From: Bacillus sp. WMMC1349
Lineage (GTDB): Bacteria; Bacillota; Bacilli; Bacillales; Bacillaceae
Direction of reading: 5' to 3'
DNA length: 64,000 nucleotides
NCBI RefSeq assembly: GCF_013155385.1
Contig: NZ_JABJUQ010000007.1
Coordinates: 2,028,001-2,092,000, forward strand
The position numbers were made by a program, and so were the translations under genes. The notes under the pieces were generated by a model that was not told the DNA's origin, searched no databases, and saw nothing but the letters and a program-made list of their open reading frames with translations. Positions 15,414 through 24,650 of this stretch are shown here, in pieces. How positions within the stretch are numbered: the first letter of the stretch is position 1; each line of letters starts with the position of its first letter.

Positions 15414-16952
15414 TCACATGCTATGATTTTCTATATTGAAAATTTGATCTGCCCAATCTCGGTAAAAATTCTCTTCGTGAGAAACAAGTAATACACTGCC
15501 TTGAAACTGGATTAAAGCAGTTTGTAAAGATTCTTTCGCTTCTGCATCGAGATGATTTGTGGGCTCATCTAACAGAAGAAAATTACATGGAGAAAGTATT
15601 AAACTACACAATTTCACTTTTGATTGTTCTCCACCACTTAAAGTGCTCATTTTTTGTGAAACATTCTTATCTTTTACGCCAGTTCGTGATAGATGGTACC
15701 GAATCTCCTTTACATTCAGTTTAGGGAACTGTTCTGACAGGATTTGGAGAGGCGTTAATGATCCGTTGTTCCAGTTTAAATCTTGCTCGTAATATCCCAC
15801 TTTTATTTGGTTTGAAAATTGAAAATAACCAGAAATGACTGGAATTTGACCTACTAAAGTTTTTAATAAAGTTGATTTTCCAACCCCATTAAACCCTGTA
15901 ATGATCACTTTTTGTCCACCCCTAACAGAAAAATTCAGTTTTGGTAAAAGTACTGAATCATAGCCCACTTCAAGGTCTTGAATTGTGAGTACCGTATGTG
16001 ATGAAATAGGTAATTCATGAAACTGAATGTACAGCTTTTGAGTAAATGTAGGTGGAGCGATCCTTTCTATCCTTTCTAATTGTTTTCTACGTCCTTTTGC
16101 TATTTTTGAGTTATTCCCTGCGATATTTTTCCGAATATATTCTTCGGTTTTTTCAATCTTTTTCTGCTGAACATGATATCGACGAATATAATCCCGTTGT
16201 AAATGTTCTTTTTGCCTTAGAAAATCTGAATATTTGCCATTATATTTTTTGATTGTTCCATATTCTATGTCACATATACAGGAAGATACTTTTTCTAAAA
16301 AATCAAAGTCATGTGAAACGATAATAAAAGCACCATCAAACACCTCTAAATCATGTGCTAGCCATTCGACATGTTCCTTATCAAGGAAGTTTGTAGGCTC
16401 GTCTAGCAACAGTATATTTGGTTTTTCCAATAACAGTTTGGCTAAAATGACCTTGGCACGTTGTCCTCCGCTTAACTCTTGAATCTTTCGATTGATTCCA
16501 ATTGCATCTATACCTAAGCCGGCAGCCATTCTATTCATGTTGTGATCTATTGAATAAAAGTCGTTACATTCCAGTTGTTCTTGGTATGTTGCTGCTTGTA
16601 GCAATTGATCGGTATCACCAGTCATAGCACTATCTTGGTATAGTCTGTTCATTTTGCTCTCAATTTCAAACAAATCCGCAAACGCTGTTTTGAGGTATTC
16701 CTCAATCGTATCATGTAGATTGATTTCAGCATATTGGTCTAAATGTCCGATTTTAATATTGGGTTGCCATTTAATTTCCCCTTCATCTGGAATGATCTCT
16801 CCCAGCAATATTTTTATTAAAGTACTTTTCCCAGCGCCGTTTTGCCCAACGATCCCCATATGTTCGCCCTTATACAAATCAAAAAAAGCATTTTTATATA
16901 AAGTTTTGTCTACAAAAGAGTGTGATAAATGTTCAACTTTCAGTAAGCTCAT
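15414..16952 (-). CDS. ABC-F type ATPase, probable ribosome protection protein
   Basis: A 512-residue soluble protein with two ABC domains in tandem and no membrane part. Domain 1 has Walker A GQNGAGKST, signature LSGGQ and LLLDEPTN; domain 2 has GFNGVGKST, LSGGEQ and LLLDEPTN. They are joined by a charged linker (about 240-310) that in antibiotic-resistance ABC-F proteins reaches into the ribosomal exit site. Three ATG codons in a row start the frame; the third lies 6 nt after AAGGA and is chosen. The upstream leader peptide and attenuator (16975-17121) are the regulatory design of antibiotic-induced genes such as vmlR. It is inserted between sodF and yocR. The drug is unknown. Confidence 0.85.
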   Translation of the reverse strand: MSLLKVEHLSHSFVDKTLYKNAFFDLYKGEHMGIVGQNGAGKSTLIKILLGEIIPDEGEIKWQPNIKIGHLDQYAEINLHDTIEEYLKTAFADLFEIESKMNRLYQDSAMTGDTDQLLQAATYQEQLECNDFYSIDHNMNRMAAGLGIDAIGINRKIQELSGGQRAKVILAKLLLEKPNILLLDEPTNFLDKEHVEWLAHDLEVFDGAFIIVSHDFDFLEKVSSCICDIEYGTIKKYNGKYSDFLRQKEHLQRDYIRRYHVQQKKIEKTEEYIRKNIAGNNSKIAKGRRKQLERIERIAPPTFTQKLYIQFHELPISSHTVLTIQDLEVGYDSVLLPKLNFSVRGGQKVIITGFNGVGKSTLLKTLVGQIPVISGYFQFSNQIKVGYYEQDLNWNNGSLTPLQILSEQFPKLNVKEIRYHLSRTGVKDKNVSQKMSTLSGGEQSKVKLCSLILSPCNFLLLDEPTNHLDAEAKESLQTALIQFQGSVLLVSHEENFYRDWADQIFNIENHSM

Positions 16953-16974
16953 CATCATTCCTTCTTTCCTTAAA

Positions 16975-17021
16975 AATAAAAAAGCAGAACGCCATGTTTT
17001 TTGACATTGGCCCTCTGCTTT
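16975..17021 (-). terminator. attenuator terminator in ABC-F leader
   Basis: On the minus strand AAAGCAGAGGGCC pairs with GGCGTTCTGCTTT and is followed by TTTTTTATTTTTAAGG. The last bases run into the ribosome site of the ABC-F gene, so read-through is needed for expression. Confidence 0.8.
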
Positions 17022-17028
17022 GAATGTG

Positions 17029-17109
17029 TCATGTTTTTATACAAAACCAATTTGGTGTAAAACTCGGGTTGGTTTTTGCTCCAAACACAAAGGACCATAG
17101 ACAAAGCAT
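17029..17109 (-). CDS. putative 26-residue leader peptide of ABC-F gene
   Basis: ATG 17109 has AAGGA 9 nt upstream and opens a frame MLCLWSFVFGAKTNPSFTPN ending at TGA 17029-17031, 8 nt before the attenuator stem. The codons run through the alternative hairpins (GGACCATAGACA stem at 17092-17121; AAAACCAA/TTGGTTTT). Ribosome stalling on such a peptide is how known drug-inducible ABC-F and rRNA methylase genes avoid termination. It is proposed from arrangement alone. Confidence 0.5.
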   Translation of the reverse strand: MLCLWSFVFGAKTNPSFTPNWFCIKT

Positions 17110-17121
17110 TGTCTATGGTCC
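17092..17121 (-). promoter_or_regulatory. perfect 12-bp leader hairpin
   Basis: GGACCATAGACA and TGTCTATGGTCC form a perfect stem with a 6-nt loop. The leader-peptide start codon lies in it. It can act as an early pause or terminator hairpin, or sequester the peptide start. Confidence 0.6.
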
Positions 17122-17401
17122 TTAATCTATTGTTTCATCAGCAAATAGTCATAACTTAATAAGCATAGTAAAAAACTATCCTTTTTATGGACTATTTAAC
17201 CGATGAATATAAGAAGCATTATGCTCCTTGATTAAGCTCCGTACAACGCTTCATCGTATACATTTGTACAGAGCAAAGTTTTCTAACGAGTTTTACAAAT
17301 TTTATATAAAGCATTTTGAAACACCTTCCTTAATAGGAATTTTAAATCAAAGGATGATCATTGACAAGTTAAAATTTAAGTTTCATTGTTTGCAGAAACA
17401 T
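17122..17401. other. intergenic between ABC-F leader and yocR terminator
   Basis: About 280 bp of AT-rich DNA that must hold the promoter of the ABC-F transcript. No unambiguous -35/-10 pair was found. An open frame on the plus strand (17228-17419) has no ribosome site and ends in the yocR terminator. Confidence 0.4.
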
Positions 17402-17447
17402 AAAAAAACTTGTCGATAAGCGGTTTTGACAACTTTTATCGACAAGC
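17402..17447 (-). terminator. Rho-independent terminator of yocR
   Basis: AGCTTGTCGATAA pairs with TTATCGACAAG on the minus strand and is followed by TTTTTTTATG, a few bases past the yocR stop. Confidence 0.85.
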
Positions 17448-17459
17448 TGATAGAATTAG

Positions 17460-18803
17460 TTATTTAAAAACACCGATTACATCCAAAAAAACGATGATGA
17501 TGACAACTGGTGCCACATAACGAATTAATAAAATCCAAACGGCAAACGCCTTTCTGCTGATTGACGAACCTTGCTTTAACTCAGCAAACAGCTCGTCCTT
17601 TGGTATTTTCAAAGGAACAAAAACAGCGATTAATAAGGCACCAATAGGCATTAAAATATTACTGACAAGATAGTCTGCCGCATCAAAGAATGATAATTTG
17701 AAAATTGTTAAATCGTGTAGGACACTAAATGATAAAGCGGAAGGAATGCCAAGTAAAAAGATTGCAATTCCCCCTACCCATGCAAACACCTTTCTTTTTC
17801 TCGTATTTCCTTTAGAAAGAGCAGAAACGAGAATTTCCAACATGGAAAAGGCTGAGGTCAATGTTGCAAATAAAAACAAAATCAAGAATGCTAATAAGAA
17901 GACAATCCCAAACGGCATTTTCTGAAAAACCGATGGCAGAACATTAAATAAGAGCATCGGTCCTGCGTCAGGTTTTAAGCCAAATGAGAATACGGCTGGG
18001 AAAATCGCAATTCCCGCAAGAATAGCAACAGAGACATTTAATAGTGTAACCGAAACAGCTGATTGAACTAGATTTTCTTTTTTGGATAAATATGAGCTGT
18101 ATGTCACCATCACCGAAACCCCAACACTAAGTGAGAAAAATGCCTGTCCCATTGCAAATAAAATCGTACTCGTATTGATATGTGAAAAGTCTGGTTTTAG
18201 GAAAAACTCAAGTCCTTCCATTGAACCATCAAGTGTTACAGAGCGGATAATCAGCAGCAAAAAAATAATAAAAAGTGCAGGCATCATAATTTTGCTTGCT
18301 TTTTCAATCCCGCTTTCGACTCCTTTTGCAACGACAACAATCGTAATGATAATAAACAGTAGTTGACTAGCAAGAACTAGATAAGGATTGGCAATTGTTG
18401 AATTAAATAGCCCTGCATAATCTGGACTTCTTAACAGTTCCCCTGTTATGCCTTTGAATATATAAATAATAATCCAGCCACCAACAACACTATAAAAAGA
18501 TAATAGAATAAAACAAGTAATAATACCGAGTCGACCGATCCAATGCCAAAGTGAGCCGGGAGCAAGCTCTCGATAGGACTCAACAGCATCTTTTTGAGTC
18601 TTTCTTCCGATAATAAATTCTGCTATTAATAAAGGAAGCCCCACTAATAAAGTAAAGAGAATAAAAATAAGTAAAAATGCTCCACCGCCACTAGTCCCTG
18701 CAACATATGGAAACTTCCAAATTGCGCCAAGTCCAATTGCTGAACCTGCTGATGCTAAAATAAATCCAAGCTTTGATGACCATACATTTTGTTTGTCTTC
18801 CAC
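17460..18803 (-). CDS. yocR: sodium-dependent transporter, SNF family (YocR)
   Basis: A 447-residue integral membrane protein of the neurotransmitter:sodium symporter family, with about 11-12 helices. The signature at the N-terminus, [21 protein letters not shown], is the unwound helix 1 that binds Na+ and substrate. GTG 18803 follows GAGGTG; the longer in-frame start at 18851 has no site and adds non-family residues. It stands next to yocS in the divergent arrangement seen in B. subtilis. The substrate, presumably an amino acid, is not known. Confidence 0.9.
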   Translation of the reverse strand: MEDKQNVWSSKLGFILASAGSAIGLGAIWKFPYVAGTSGGGAFLLIFILFTLLVGLPLLIAEFIIGRKTQKDAVESYRELAPGSLWHWIGRLGIITCFILLSFYSVVGGWIIIYIFKGITGELLRSPDYAGLFNSTIANPYLVLASQLLFIIITIVVVAKGVESGIEKASKIMMPALFIIFLLLIIRSVTLDGSMEGLEFFLKPDFSHINTSTILFAMGQAFFSLSVGVSVMVTYSSYLSKKENLVQSAVSVTLLNVSVAILAGIAIFPAVFSFGLKPDAGPMLLFNVLPSVFQKMPFGIVFLLAFLILFLFATLTSAFSMLEILVSALSKGNTRKRKVFAWVGGIAIFLLGIPSALSFSVLHDLTIFKLSFFDAADYLVSNILMPIGALLIAVFVPLKIPKDELFAELKQGSSISRKAFAVWILLIRYVAPVVIIIVFLDVIGVFK

Positions 18804-18946
18804 TAAAGCACCTCTTCTTCTAAAAACTATATTGCAAATGATTACCCACAAGTTCTCATTTTAAAAATCATAAACGAATTCGTCAAGATTTTCAAACATT
18901 TCTTTCAGTTTACATAATAAAATTACAGTTAAACTATAATTTTGTG

Positions 18947-18974
18947 TTGAATTATTCAGAAAATTAATTATAAT
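18947..18974 (+). promoter_or_regulatory. SigA-type promoter of yocS (TTGAAT-16-TATAAT)
   Basis: TTGAAT, a 16-nt spacer and a perfect TATAAT lie 40 bp upstream of the yocS start. Confidence 0.65.
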
Positions 18975-19014
18975 AGGAGAATGTTTAATTTTATAATGAT
19001 GAGGAGCTGGACTT

Positions 19015-19980
19015 ATGAGTAATTTAATTAAACTTAGTCAATTTGCAGGAAAAACTTTCGCTGTCTGGGTCATCATATTCGCTCTGCTCGGCTTTGCATT
19101 TCCCGCTTCTTTTGTTTGGATTAGCCCTTACATTTCAATCCTGCTCGGTCTAATCATGTTTGGCATGGGACTGACACTGACAGCAAATGATTTTAGAGAA
19201 CTTTTGAGAAACCCACTTCATGTGCTGATCGGAGTCATCCTGCAATACACGATCATGCCGTTAACCGCTTTTGGACTAGCCTACGGACTAAGACTGCCCT
19301 CAGAAATTGCAGTTGGTGTCATTTTAGTTGGCTGTTGTCCAGGGGGAACAGCGTCAAATGTTATGACATTTTTGGCAAAAGGGAACACTGCATTGTCTAT
19401 TGCGATTACAACGGTATCCACTTTGCTTGCACCTTTTTTGACACCGTTTCTTATTTTATTTTTTGCGAAGGAATGGCTCCCTGTATCTCCAGGGTCACTG
19501 TTCATTTCCATTTTACAAGCCGTTCTTCTTCCGATTATTGCAGGACTGCTCGTCCGATTATTCTTCAAAAAACAAGTTGAAAAAACGGTACAGGTTTTAC
19601 CGCTTATCTCTGTCCTTGGAATTGTTGCCATCGTCGCTGCTGTTGTTGGAGGGAACCGAGAAAATATCATTCAATCAGGATTGCTAATTTTTGCAGTCGT
19701 CATCCTACATAATGGTCTTGGATTACTACTCGGATTGGTTTCAGCCAAATGTTTTAAAATGGATAACGCATCACAAAAAGCCATTGCTATTGAAGTCGGG
19801 ATGCAGAATTCAGGTCTTGGTGCAGCACTAGCAACCGCCCATTTTTCTCCGCTTTCCGCTGTACCGAGTGCGATTTTCAGTGTCTGGCATAATCTTTCAG
19901 GCTCATGGCTTGCAACATATTGGTCTAAAAAAACAAAGGAGGCGCATTCTTCTGCCCAGTATATGGATAAAAAACTTTAA
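19015..19980 (+). CDS. yocS: bile acid:sodium symporter (BASS) family protein YocS
   Basis: A 321-residue protein with about ten hydrophobic segments in the BASS fold. The Gly/Asn-rich crossover motifs GCCPGGTASNVMTFLAKG (about 106-123) and EVGMQNSGLGAALA (about 261-274) bind sodium in this family. BASS members import organic anions such as keto acids; the substrate here is not known. GAGGAGC precedes the ATG and a good promoter lies at 18947-18974. It faces away from yocR and converges on odhB. Confidence 0.9.
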   Translation: MSNLIKLSQFAGKTFAVWVIIFALLGFAFPASFVWISPYISILLGLIMFGMGLTLTANDFRELLRNPLHVLIGVILQYTIMPLTAFGLAYGLRLPSEIAVGVILVGCCPGGTASNVMTFLAKGNTALSIAITTVSTLLAPFLTPFLILFFAKEWLPVSPGSLFISILQAVLLPIIAGLLVRLFFKKQVEKTVQVLPLISVLGIVAIVAAVVGGNRENIIQSGLLIFAVVILHNGLGLLLGLVSAKCFKMDNASQKAIAIEVGMQNSGLGAALATAHFSPLSAVPSAIFSVWHNLSGSWLATYWSKKTKEAHSSAQYMDKKL

Positions 19981-20087
19981 AGGTTAGGCGATTCCGGATG
20001 AAAAAAACTTCTACCTCCACCTATCTCAGGTTTAGTTAGTGATGTTTGTCTAGTATTTTAAATTTAATAACTCATGCCCTTGGACTC

Positions 20088-20172
20088 AGTTGTCCTGAAA
20101 GTAGTGGGCATGAATGAAAATCTGGGAATTTGCTCGCTTTCCGCCTCAGTAGTTATTTTTTTGACAGCTCCT
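20088..20172. repeat. interspersed repeat, copy C (internally deleted)
   Basis: It begins TGTCCTGAAAGTAGT, includes GGGAATTTGCTCGCTTTCCG, and ends TTGACAGCTCCT, matching both ends of the longer copies at 30.3 and 32.3 kb with the middle missing. Confidence 0.65.
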
Positions 20173-20174
20173 AT

Positions 20175-20213
20175 AAAAAAATCTCCTGATAGCAAAAACT
20201 TGCTATCAGGAGA
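20175..20213. terminator. bidirectional terminator yocS / odhB
   Basis: TCTCCTGATAGCAA and TTGCTATCAGGAGA form a perfect 14-bp stem with a 4-nt loop. A run of seven T follows on the minus strand, so it serves mainly odhB. Confidence 0.9.
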
Positions 20214-20223
20214 TGATTGCTGT

Positions 20224-21453
20224 TTATCCTTCTAAAAGAAGCTGTTCTGGATCTTCAAGTAAGTTTTTAATCGTCACTAAAAATCCGACTGCTTCCTTTC
20301 CATCGACAATTCGGTGATCATACGATAATGCGATATACATCATCGGACGGTTTTCAAAGCGTTCTTCATCAATTGCAACAGGACGAAGTTGAATTTTATG
20401 CATTCCTAAAATTCCGACCTGTGGGCTGTTTATGATTGGTGTTGATAACAGCGAACCAAATGTTCCACCATTTGTGATTGTGAATGATCCACCTTGAAGT
20501 TCTCCAAGTGATAATTTATTGCTCCTTGCTTTTTTCGCAAGCTCACCGATATCTTTTTCAATATCTGCAAATGTTTTCCGGTCTGCATCCCGAACGACCG
20601 GAACAACAAGACCTTCAGGAGCAGCAACGGCGATACCAATATCATAAAATTGTTTAATGACAAGTTCATCACCTTGAATTTCTGCATTAAGAAGCGGAAA
20701 TTTTTTCAAGGCAGCCACAACAGCTTTTGTAAAGAAAGACATAAAACCAAGTTTTACATCATGCTGTTCAAGAAATTGCTCTTTTCGGCGTTTTCTCAAA
20801 TTCATCACCGCTGTCATATCGACTTCATTGAAAGTTGTCAGCATAGCAGCGGTATGTTGAACTTCAACAAGACGTTTGGCAATCGTTTGTCTGCGGCGAG
20901 ACATTTTTTCACGTTTAACTGGTTTTTGCGAATCGTCAAGTTTAGCAGTCTGGGCCGCTGTTTCACGTTTTGGCTCAGAAGCTTTTGGCGGTTGCTCATT
21001 TTGATATGCTGCAACATCTTGTTTTCTGACCCTTCCTAATGGATCAACAGTTGGAACTTCTGATAAGTCAATACCTTTTTCACGGGCAAGCTTTCTAGCA
21101 GCCGGAGAAGCGATCGTTCTTGTTTTTGCTGTCTCCGCATTGTTTTCAGCTGGTTTTTCATCTTCTGTAGAAGTACTGCTTTGTTGAGCTTCCCCTTGAG
21201 GCGAGCCAGATTCTTTCTCGCCTTCTGAAATCGTTCCAATGATTTCGCCAACCTGAACTGTATCCCCGGAATCTTTCAGCACTTCCTGAAGAATCCCCGA
21301 CTGTTCTGCCGTCAATTCAACATTGACTTTATCGGTTTCCAGTTCGAGCAGGAACTCCCCTTGTTCCACATAATCTCCAGGTTGTTTTAGCCATTGAGCT
21401 ATTGTTCCTTCTGAAATTGATTCCGCTAATTCAGGTACTTTAATTTCCGCCAT
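20224..21453 (-). CDS. odhB: 2-oxoglutarate dehydrogenase E2, dihydrolipoamide succinyltransferase
   Basis: A 409-residue E2 core of the 2-oxoglutarate dehydrogenase complex (TCA cycle). It has an N-terminal lipoyl domain with the lipoylated Lys42 (ETDKVNVEL), an acidic linker, a peripheral-subunit-binding domain (about 113-150, [15 protein letters not shown]), and a C-terminal acyltransferase domain with catalytic His380 ([11 protein letters not shown]). It starts 15 bp after odhA, so it is cotranscribed. The shared E3 subunit is not encoded here, as usual in Bacillus. Confidence 0.96.
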   Translation of the reverse strand: MAEIKVPELAESISEGTIAQWLKQPGDYVEQGEFLLELETDKVNVELTAEQSGILQEVLKDSGDTVQVGEIIGTISEGEKESGSPQGEAQQSSTSTEDEKPAENNAETAKTRTIASPAARKLAREKGIDLSEVPTVDPLGRVRKQDVAAYQNEQPPKASEPKRETAAQTAKLDDSQKPVKREKMSRRRQTIAKRLVEVQHTAAMLTTFNEVDMTAVMNLRKRRKEQFLEQHDVKLGFMSFFTKAVVAALKKFPLLNAEIQGDELVIKQFYDIGIAVAAPEGLVVPVVRDADRKTFADIEKDIGELAKKARSNKLSLGELQGGSFTITNGGTFGSLLSTPIINSPQVGILGMHKIQLRPVAIDEERFENRPMMYIALSYDHRIVDGKEAVGFLVTIKNLLEDPEQLLLEG

Positions 21454-21468
21454 TTTTCTAGTTCCCCC

Positions 21469-24303
21469 TTAGTTTTTGCGAGTCAAGCTATCAGATACGA
21501 TACGTTCCTGTTCTTTTTTATGAATTGTCGGATCCCCTTCTGCTGGACTGGAACGTCTTCTTCTTCCAATATAACGTACTGTCACATGTTTCGGAGCAAT
21601 TTCTCTTAAGTAAGGCTCAATATAGTTCCACGCCCCCATATTTTGTGGTTCTTCCTGAACCCAGACGATTTCTTCCAACTGTGAAAGTTTGCTGAAGATC
21701 GCCTTCAAATGTTTGGCAGGGAAAGGATAAAGCTCTTCAACTCTTGCAATATGAAGCCAGTCTTTTTCTGCTTCCATCTGATAAAAGCGATCACTAATAT
21801 CAATTGAAATTTTTCCGCTTGATAAAACAAGGCGTGTCACCTTTTCATACTGATGAGAAAGACCTGCGATTTCGTAAACGGGCTTAAAGCCACTGTTTGT
21901 GAATTCCTCTACTTTTGATATTGTGTTCGGATTTCTGAGCAGGCTTTTTGGCGTCATTAAGATGAGTGGACGGATTTCTTCCCGAACCAGCATTTTTGCC
22001 TGTCTTCTTAAGATATGAAAATATTGAGCCGCACTTGTCAGATTAGCAACAGTCCAGTTATTTTCTGCTGCAAGTTGGAGAAAGCGTTCCGTTCTTCCAC
22101 TGGAATGCTCAGGCCCCTGTCCTTCATACCCATGTGGAAGCAAGACAACAATTCCGGACTTTTGCCCCCATTTTGCCCTTCCTGCAGAAATAAACTGATC
22201 AAAGTAAACTTGTGCGGCATTTGCAAAATCCCCAAATTGAGCTTCCCAAATCACTAATGTTTCCGGTGAAGACACATTGTAACCGTACTCAAATCCAATC
22301 ACAGACCCTTCTGACAACGGACTGTTATGTAGTGCAAATGCTGCCTTTGTATCTGAAAGATGATGTAAAGCGATAAATTCGTCACCTGTCTTGTTGTCAT
22401 GCAGGACAAGATGCCTTTGTGCAAAAGTGCCGCGTTCTGAATCCTGGCCTGTCATTCTTACAGGTGTACCATCTTTTAAAATAGAAGCAAACGCCAGTGA
22501 CTCTGCCAAAGACCAGTCGACCTTATCATCATCAGAAAAGGCTTTCGCACGTTTCTCAAGAATTCTTTTTAGTTTACCGAAAACATTAAAGTTTTCTGGC
22601 CATGAAAGCAGCTCTTGATTGATTTTGTGCAAAACATCTGTTTCAACTGATGTATCGATGTCAGGAAAACCGTTGGAAACAGGCTCTGGAAGTTCGATTT
22701 CACAAGTCATATCTTCCTTTTTCGCCGGCACTTTCCGATATGCTTCATCTAAGCGTTTCATGACGGAGTCGTGGAGTTTTCCGACGGTTTCTTTTTCGAT
22801 CATTCCCTCTTGAATGAGCTTTTCTGCAAAAATATTTTTGACTGTCGGGTGTTTTCTTACCGCATCATATAGCATCGGTTGGGTTGTCGCTGGTTCATCC
22901 ATTTCATTATGTCCAAATCGGCGATAACCGATCAGGTCGATTAAGAAGTCTTTATTGAAAGTCTCGCGGTACTCGATAGCAAGCTGCACGGCAGAAAGAC
23001 AAGCTTCAGGATCGTCGGCGTTCACATGAACAATCGGGATTTCAAATCCTTTTGCAAGATCACTCGCATATTTTGTTGATCTTGATTCATTGCTCTCTGT
23101 CGTGAAGCCGATCATATTATTGGCGATAATATGAATCGCTCCACCAATCTGATATCCTTTCAACTGACTTAAGTTCAGCGTTTCAGATACAATCCCTTCA
23201 CCAGGAAATGCTGCATCTCCATGGATCAGAATCGCCAGTGATTTTCTGACATCTTGCACTGGATAGCCGCTTTCCGTTCTTGTTTCTTGGGCAGCTCTTG
23301 TACTACCTTCAACAATCGGATCAATAAATTCAAGGTGGCTTGGATTATTCGCCAAATGAATCCGCGCTGTTTTCGTCTCTTTATCCTGAATTTCACGGTC
23401 TGCTCCTAGATGGTATTTCACATCTCCTGTCCAGCCGTAATTAATTCCAGTCGATCCTTCTGACGGAACAAGATCTTTATTAGGTGCATGCTGAAATTCA
23501 GAAAAAATAATTTCATAAGGTTTTCCAAGTACATGCGCTAGAACATTCAAGCGCCCTCTGTGTGCCATGCCAATATTGATATTTGTCGTTCCTGAAGAAA
23601 CCGATTTGGCGATCATGTCATCCAGCATAGGAACTAGCAAATCAAGACCTTCAATTGAAAAACGCTTTTGTCCGACAAATGTTTTGTGCAGAAATTGTTC
23701 AAGTCCTTCAACTTCTGTTAGTCTTCTTAGAACGTCGATTAATTTCTCTTTCGGTTTTGGAGTAAACAATTCACCCGATTCAATCTTTTTCATCAGCCAG
23801 TTACGCTCTTCGAAAATGTGAACATGATCAAACTCAAAAGAAATCGTTTTTTTGTATGTGTTTTTCAAGTATTGAATGGCTTCTAAACCGTTCGATAATT
23901 CTTTAGGAGCATTTTTACATATGACTGATGCCGGAATTTTTTTCATGTCTTGCTCGGTTAGCCGGTATTCAGCAAGTGGAAAAAGCTCAGTTTTTTCTTG
24001 TGTTTTTTTTAATGGATTAACGGAAGCATTCAAATGGCCATAGGTTCTAATATCTTCTGCAAGTTTTATTGCCGCTGCGATTTTCTCAATGGTTTCAGCC
24101 GTGAAGCTTGCCTCTGTATATTTTTCAGAGGCGGTCCTTATCTCTCCCGGAGGAGCTCCGAGCTGATCAAACATCTCCCTTATGTCAGGATCGATGGCGG
24201 AAGGATCCTTGACATATTGATCGTAAAGCTCCAGCGCGTAGCCGAGGTTCGGACCGTGAAATTCTCCCCAATGCATGGTTTGTTTCATACTATTTTGAAA
24301 CAT
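21469..24303 (-). CDS. odhA: 2-oxoglutarate dehydrogenase E1
   Basis: A 944-residue thiamine-diphosphate enzyme that decarboxylates 2-oxoglutarate and passes the succinyl group to OdhB. The N-terminal segment [18 protein letters not shown] matches B. subtilis OdhA. The ThDP pocket is seen in [16 protein letters not shown] residues ([17 protein letters not shown]) with the Asn-containing [21 protein letters not shown] and the C-terminal transketolase domains complete it. GGGGGT lies 10 nt before the ATG. It is first in the odhAB operon; in B. subtilis the operon is carbon-repressed. Confidence 0.96.
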   Translation of the reverse strand: MFQNSMKQTMHWGEFHGPNLGYALELYDQYVKDPSAIDPDIREMFDQLGAPPGEIRTASEKYTEASFTAETIEKIAAAIKLAEDIRTYGHLNASVNPLKKTQEKTELFPLAEYRLTEQDMKKIPASVICKNAPKELSNGLEAIQYLKNTYKKTISFEFDHVHIFEERNWLMKKIESGELFTPKPKEKLIDVLRRLTEVEGLEQFLHKTFVGQKRFSIEGLDLLVPMLDDMIAKSVSSGTTNINIGMAHRGRLNVLAHVLGKPYEIIFSEFQHAPNKDLVPSEGSTGINYGWTGDVKYHLGADREIQDKETKTARIHLANNPSHLEFIDPIVEGSTRAAQETRTESGYPVQDVRKSLAILIHGDAAFPGEGIVSETLNLSQLKGYQIGGAIHIIANNMIGFTTESNESRSTKYASDLAKGFEIPIVHVNADDPEACLSAVQLAIEYRETFNKDFLIDLIGYRRFGHNEMDEPATTQPMLYDAVRKHPTVKNIFAEKLIQEGMIEKETVGKLHDSVMKRLDEAYRKVPAKKEDMTCEIELPEPVSNGFPDIDTSVETDVLHKINQELLSWPENFNVFGKLKRILEKRAKAFSDDDKVDWSLAESLAFASILKDGTPVRMTGQDSERGTFAQRHLVLHDNKTGDEFIALHHLSDTKAAFALHNSPLSEGSVIGFEYGYNVSSPETLVIWEAQFGDFANAAQVYFDQFISAGRAKWGQKSGIVVLLPHGYEGQGPEHSSGRTERFLQLAAENNWTVANLTSAAQYFHILRRQAKMLVREEIRPLILMTPKSLLRNPNTISKVEEFTNSGFKPVYEIAGLSHQYEKVTRLVLSSGKISIDISDRFYQMEAEKDWLHIARVEELYPFPAKHLKAIFSKLSQLEEIVWVQEEPQNMGAWNYIEPYLREIAPKHVTVRYIGRRRRSSPAEGDPTIHKKEQERIVSDSLTRKN

Positions 24304-24607
24304 TCGAACATTACCCCCAACTTAATAATCAAGTGAAAGATCACTATTTTGATATATCTCCTAAAACCCTATGCCCAGAAATATGTAATAAATCGCTTCC
24401 AAGTACATTTTACCACTGATTTAAATTTGTTTCTACACAGATTGTTCAAATAAAATTAAAAAAACGACTTGAAAATTTAAAATTTTTATACTAGCATTTT
24501 TGACTTAAAACAGATGTTTTTAACCTTTTTTCATCTTCTATTTTTACACTTGTTATTTAAGGAAAATTCTGAACATTTAAACTAAATAAAAATAATAAAA
24601 ATTGTAT
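24304..24607. other. intergenic upstream of odhA
   Basis: About 300 bp of very AT-rich DNA carrying the odhAB promoter and possibly its operator sites. GTGGTAAAAT on the minus strand could be an extended -10, but no clear pair was fixed. No short gene is seen. Confidence 0.35.
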
Positions 24608-24641
24608 TAAAAATGGCCGCACCTAGTTAGGCACTGACCAT
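24608..24641 (-). terminator. probable terminator of yojN-yojO
   Basis: On the minus strand GTGCCTA and TAGGTGC lie in an imperfect stem flanked by ATGG/CCAT and followed by TTTTTAA. It lies 10 bp past the yojO stop. Confidence 0.6.
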
Positions 24642-24650
24642 CTGTCTTTT

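Noticed and set aside
17228..17419. 63-codon frame on the plus strand
   Set aside because: No ribosome site; ends in the yocR terminator.
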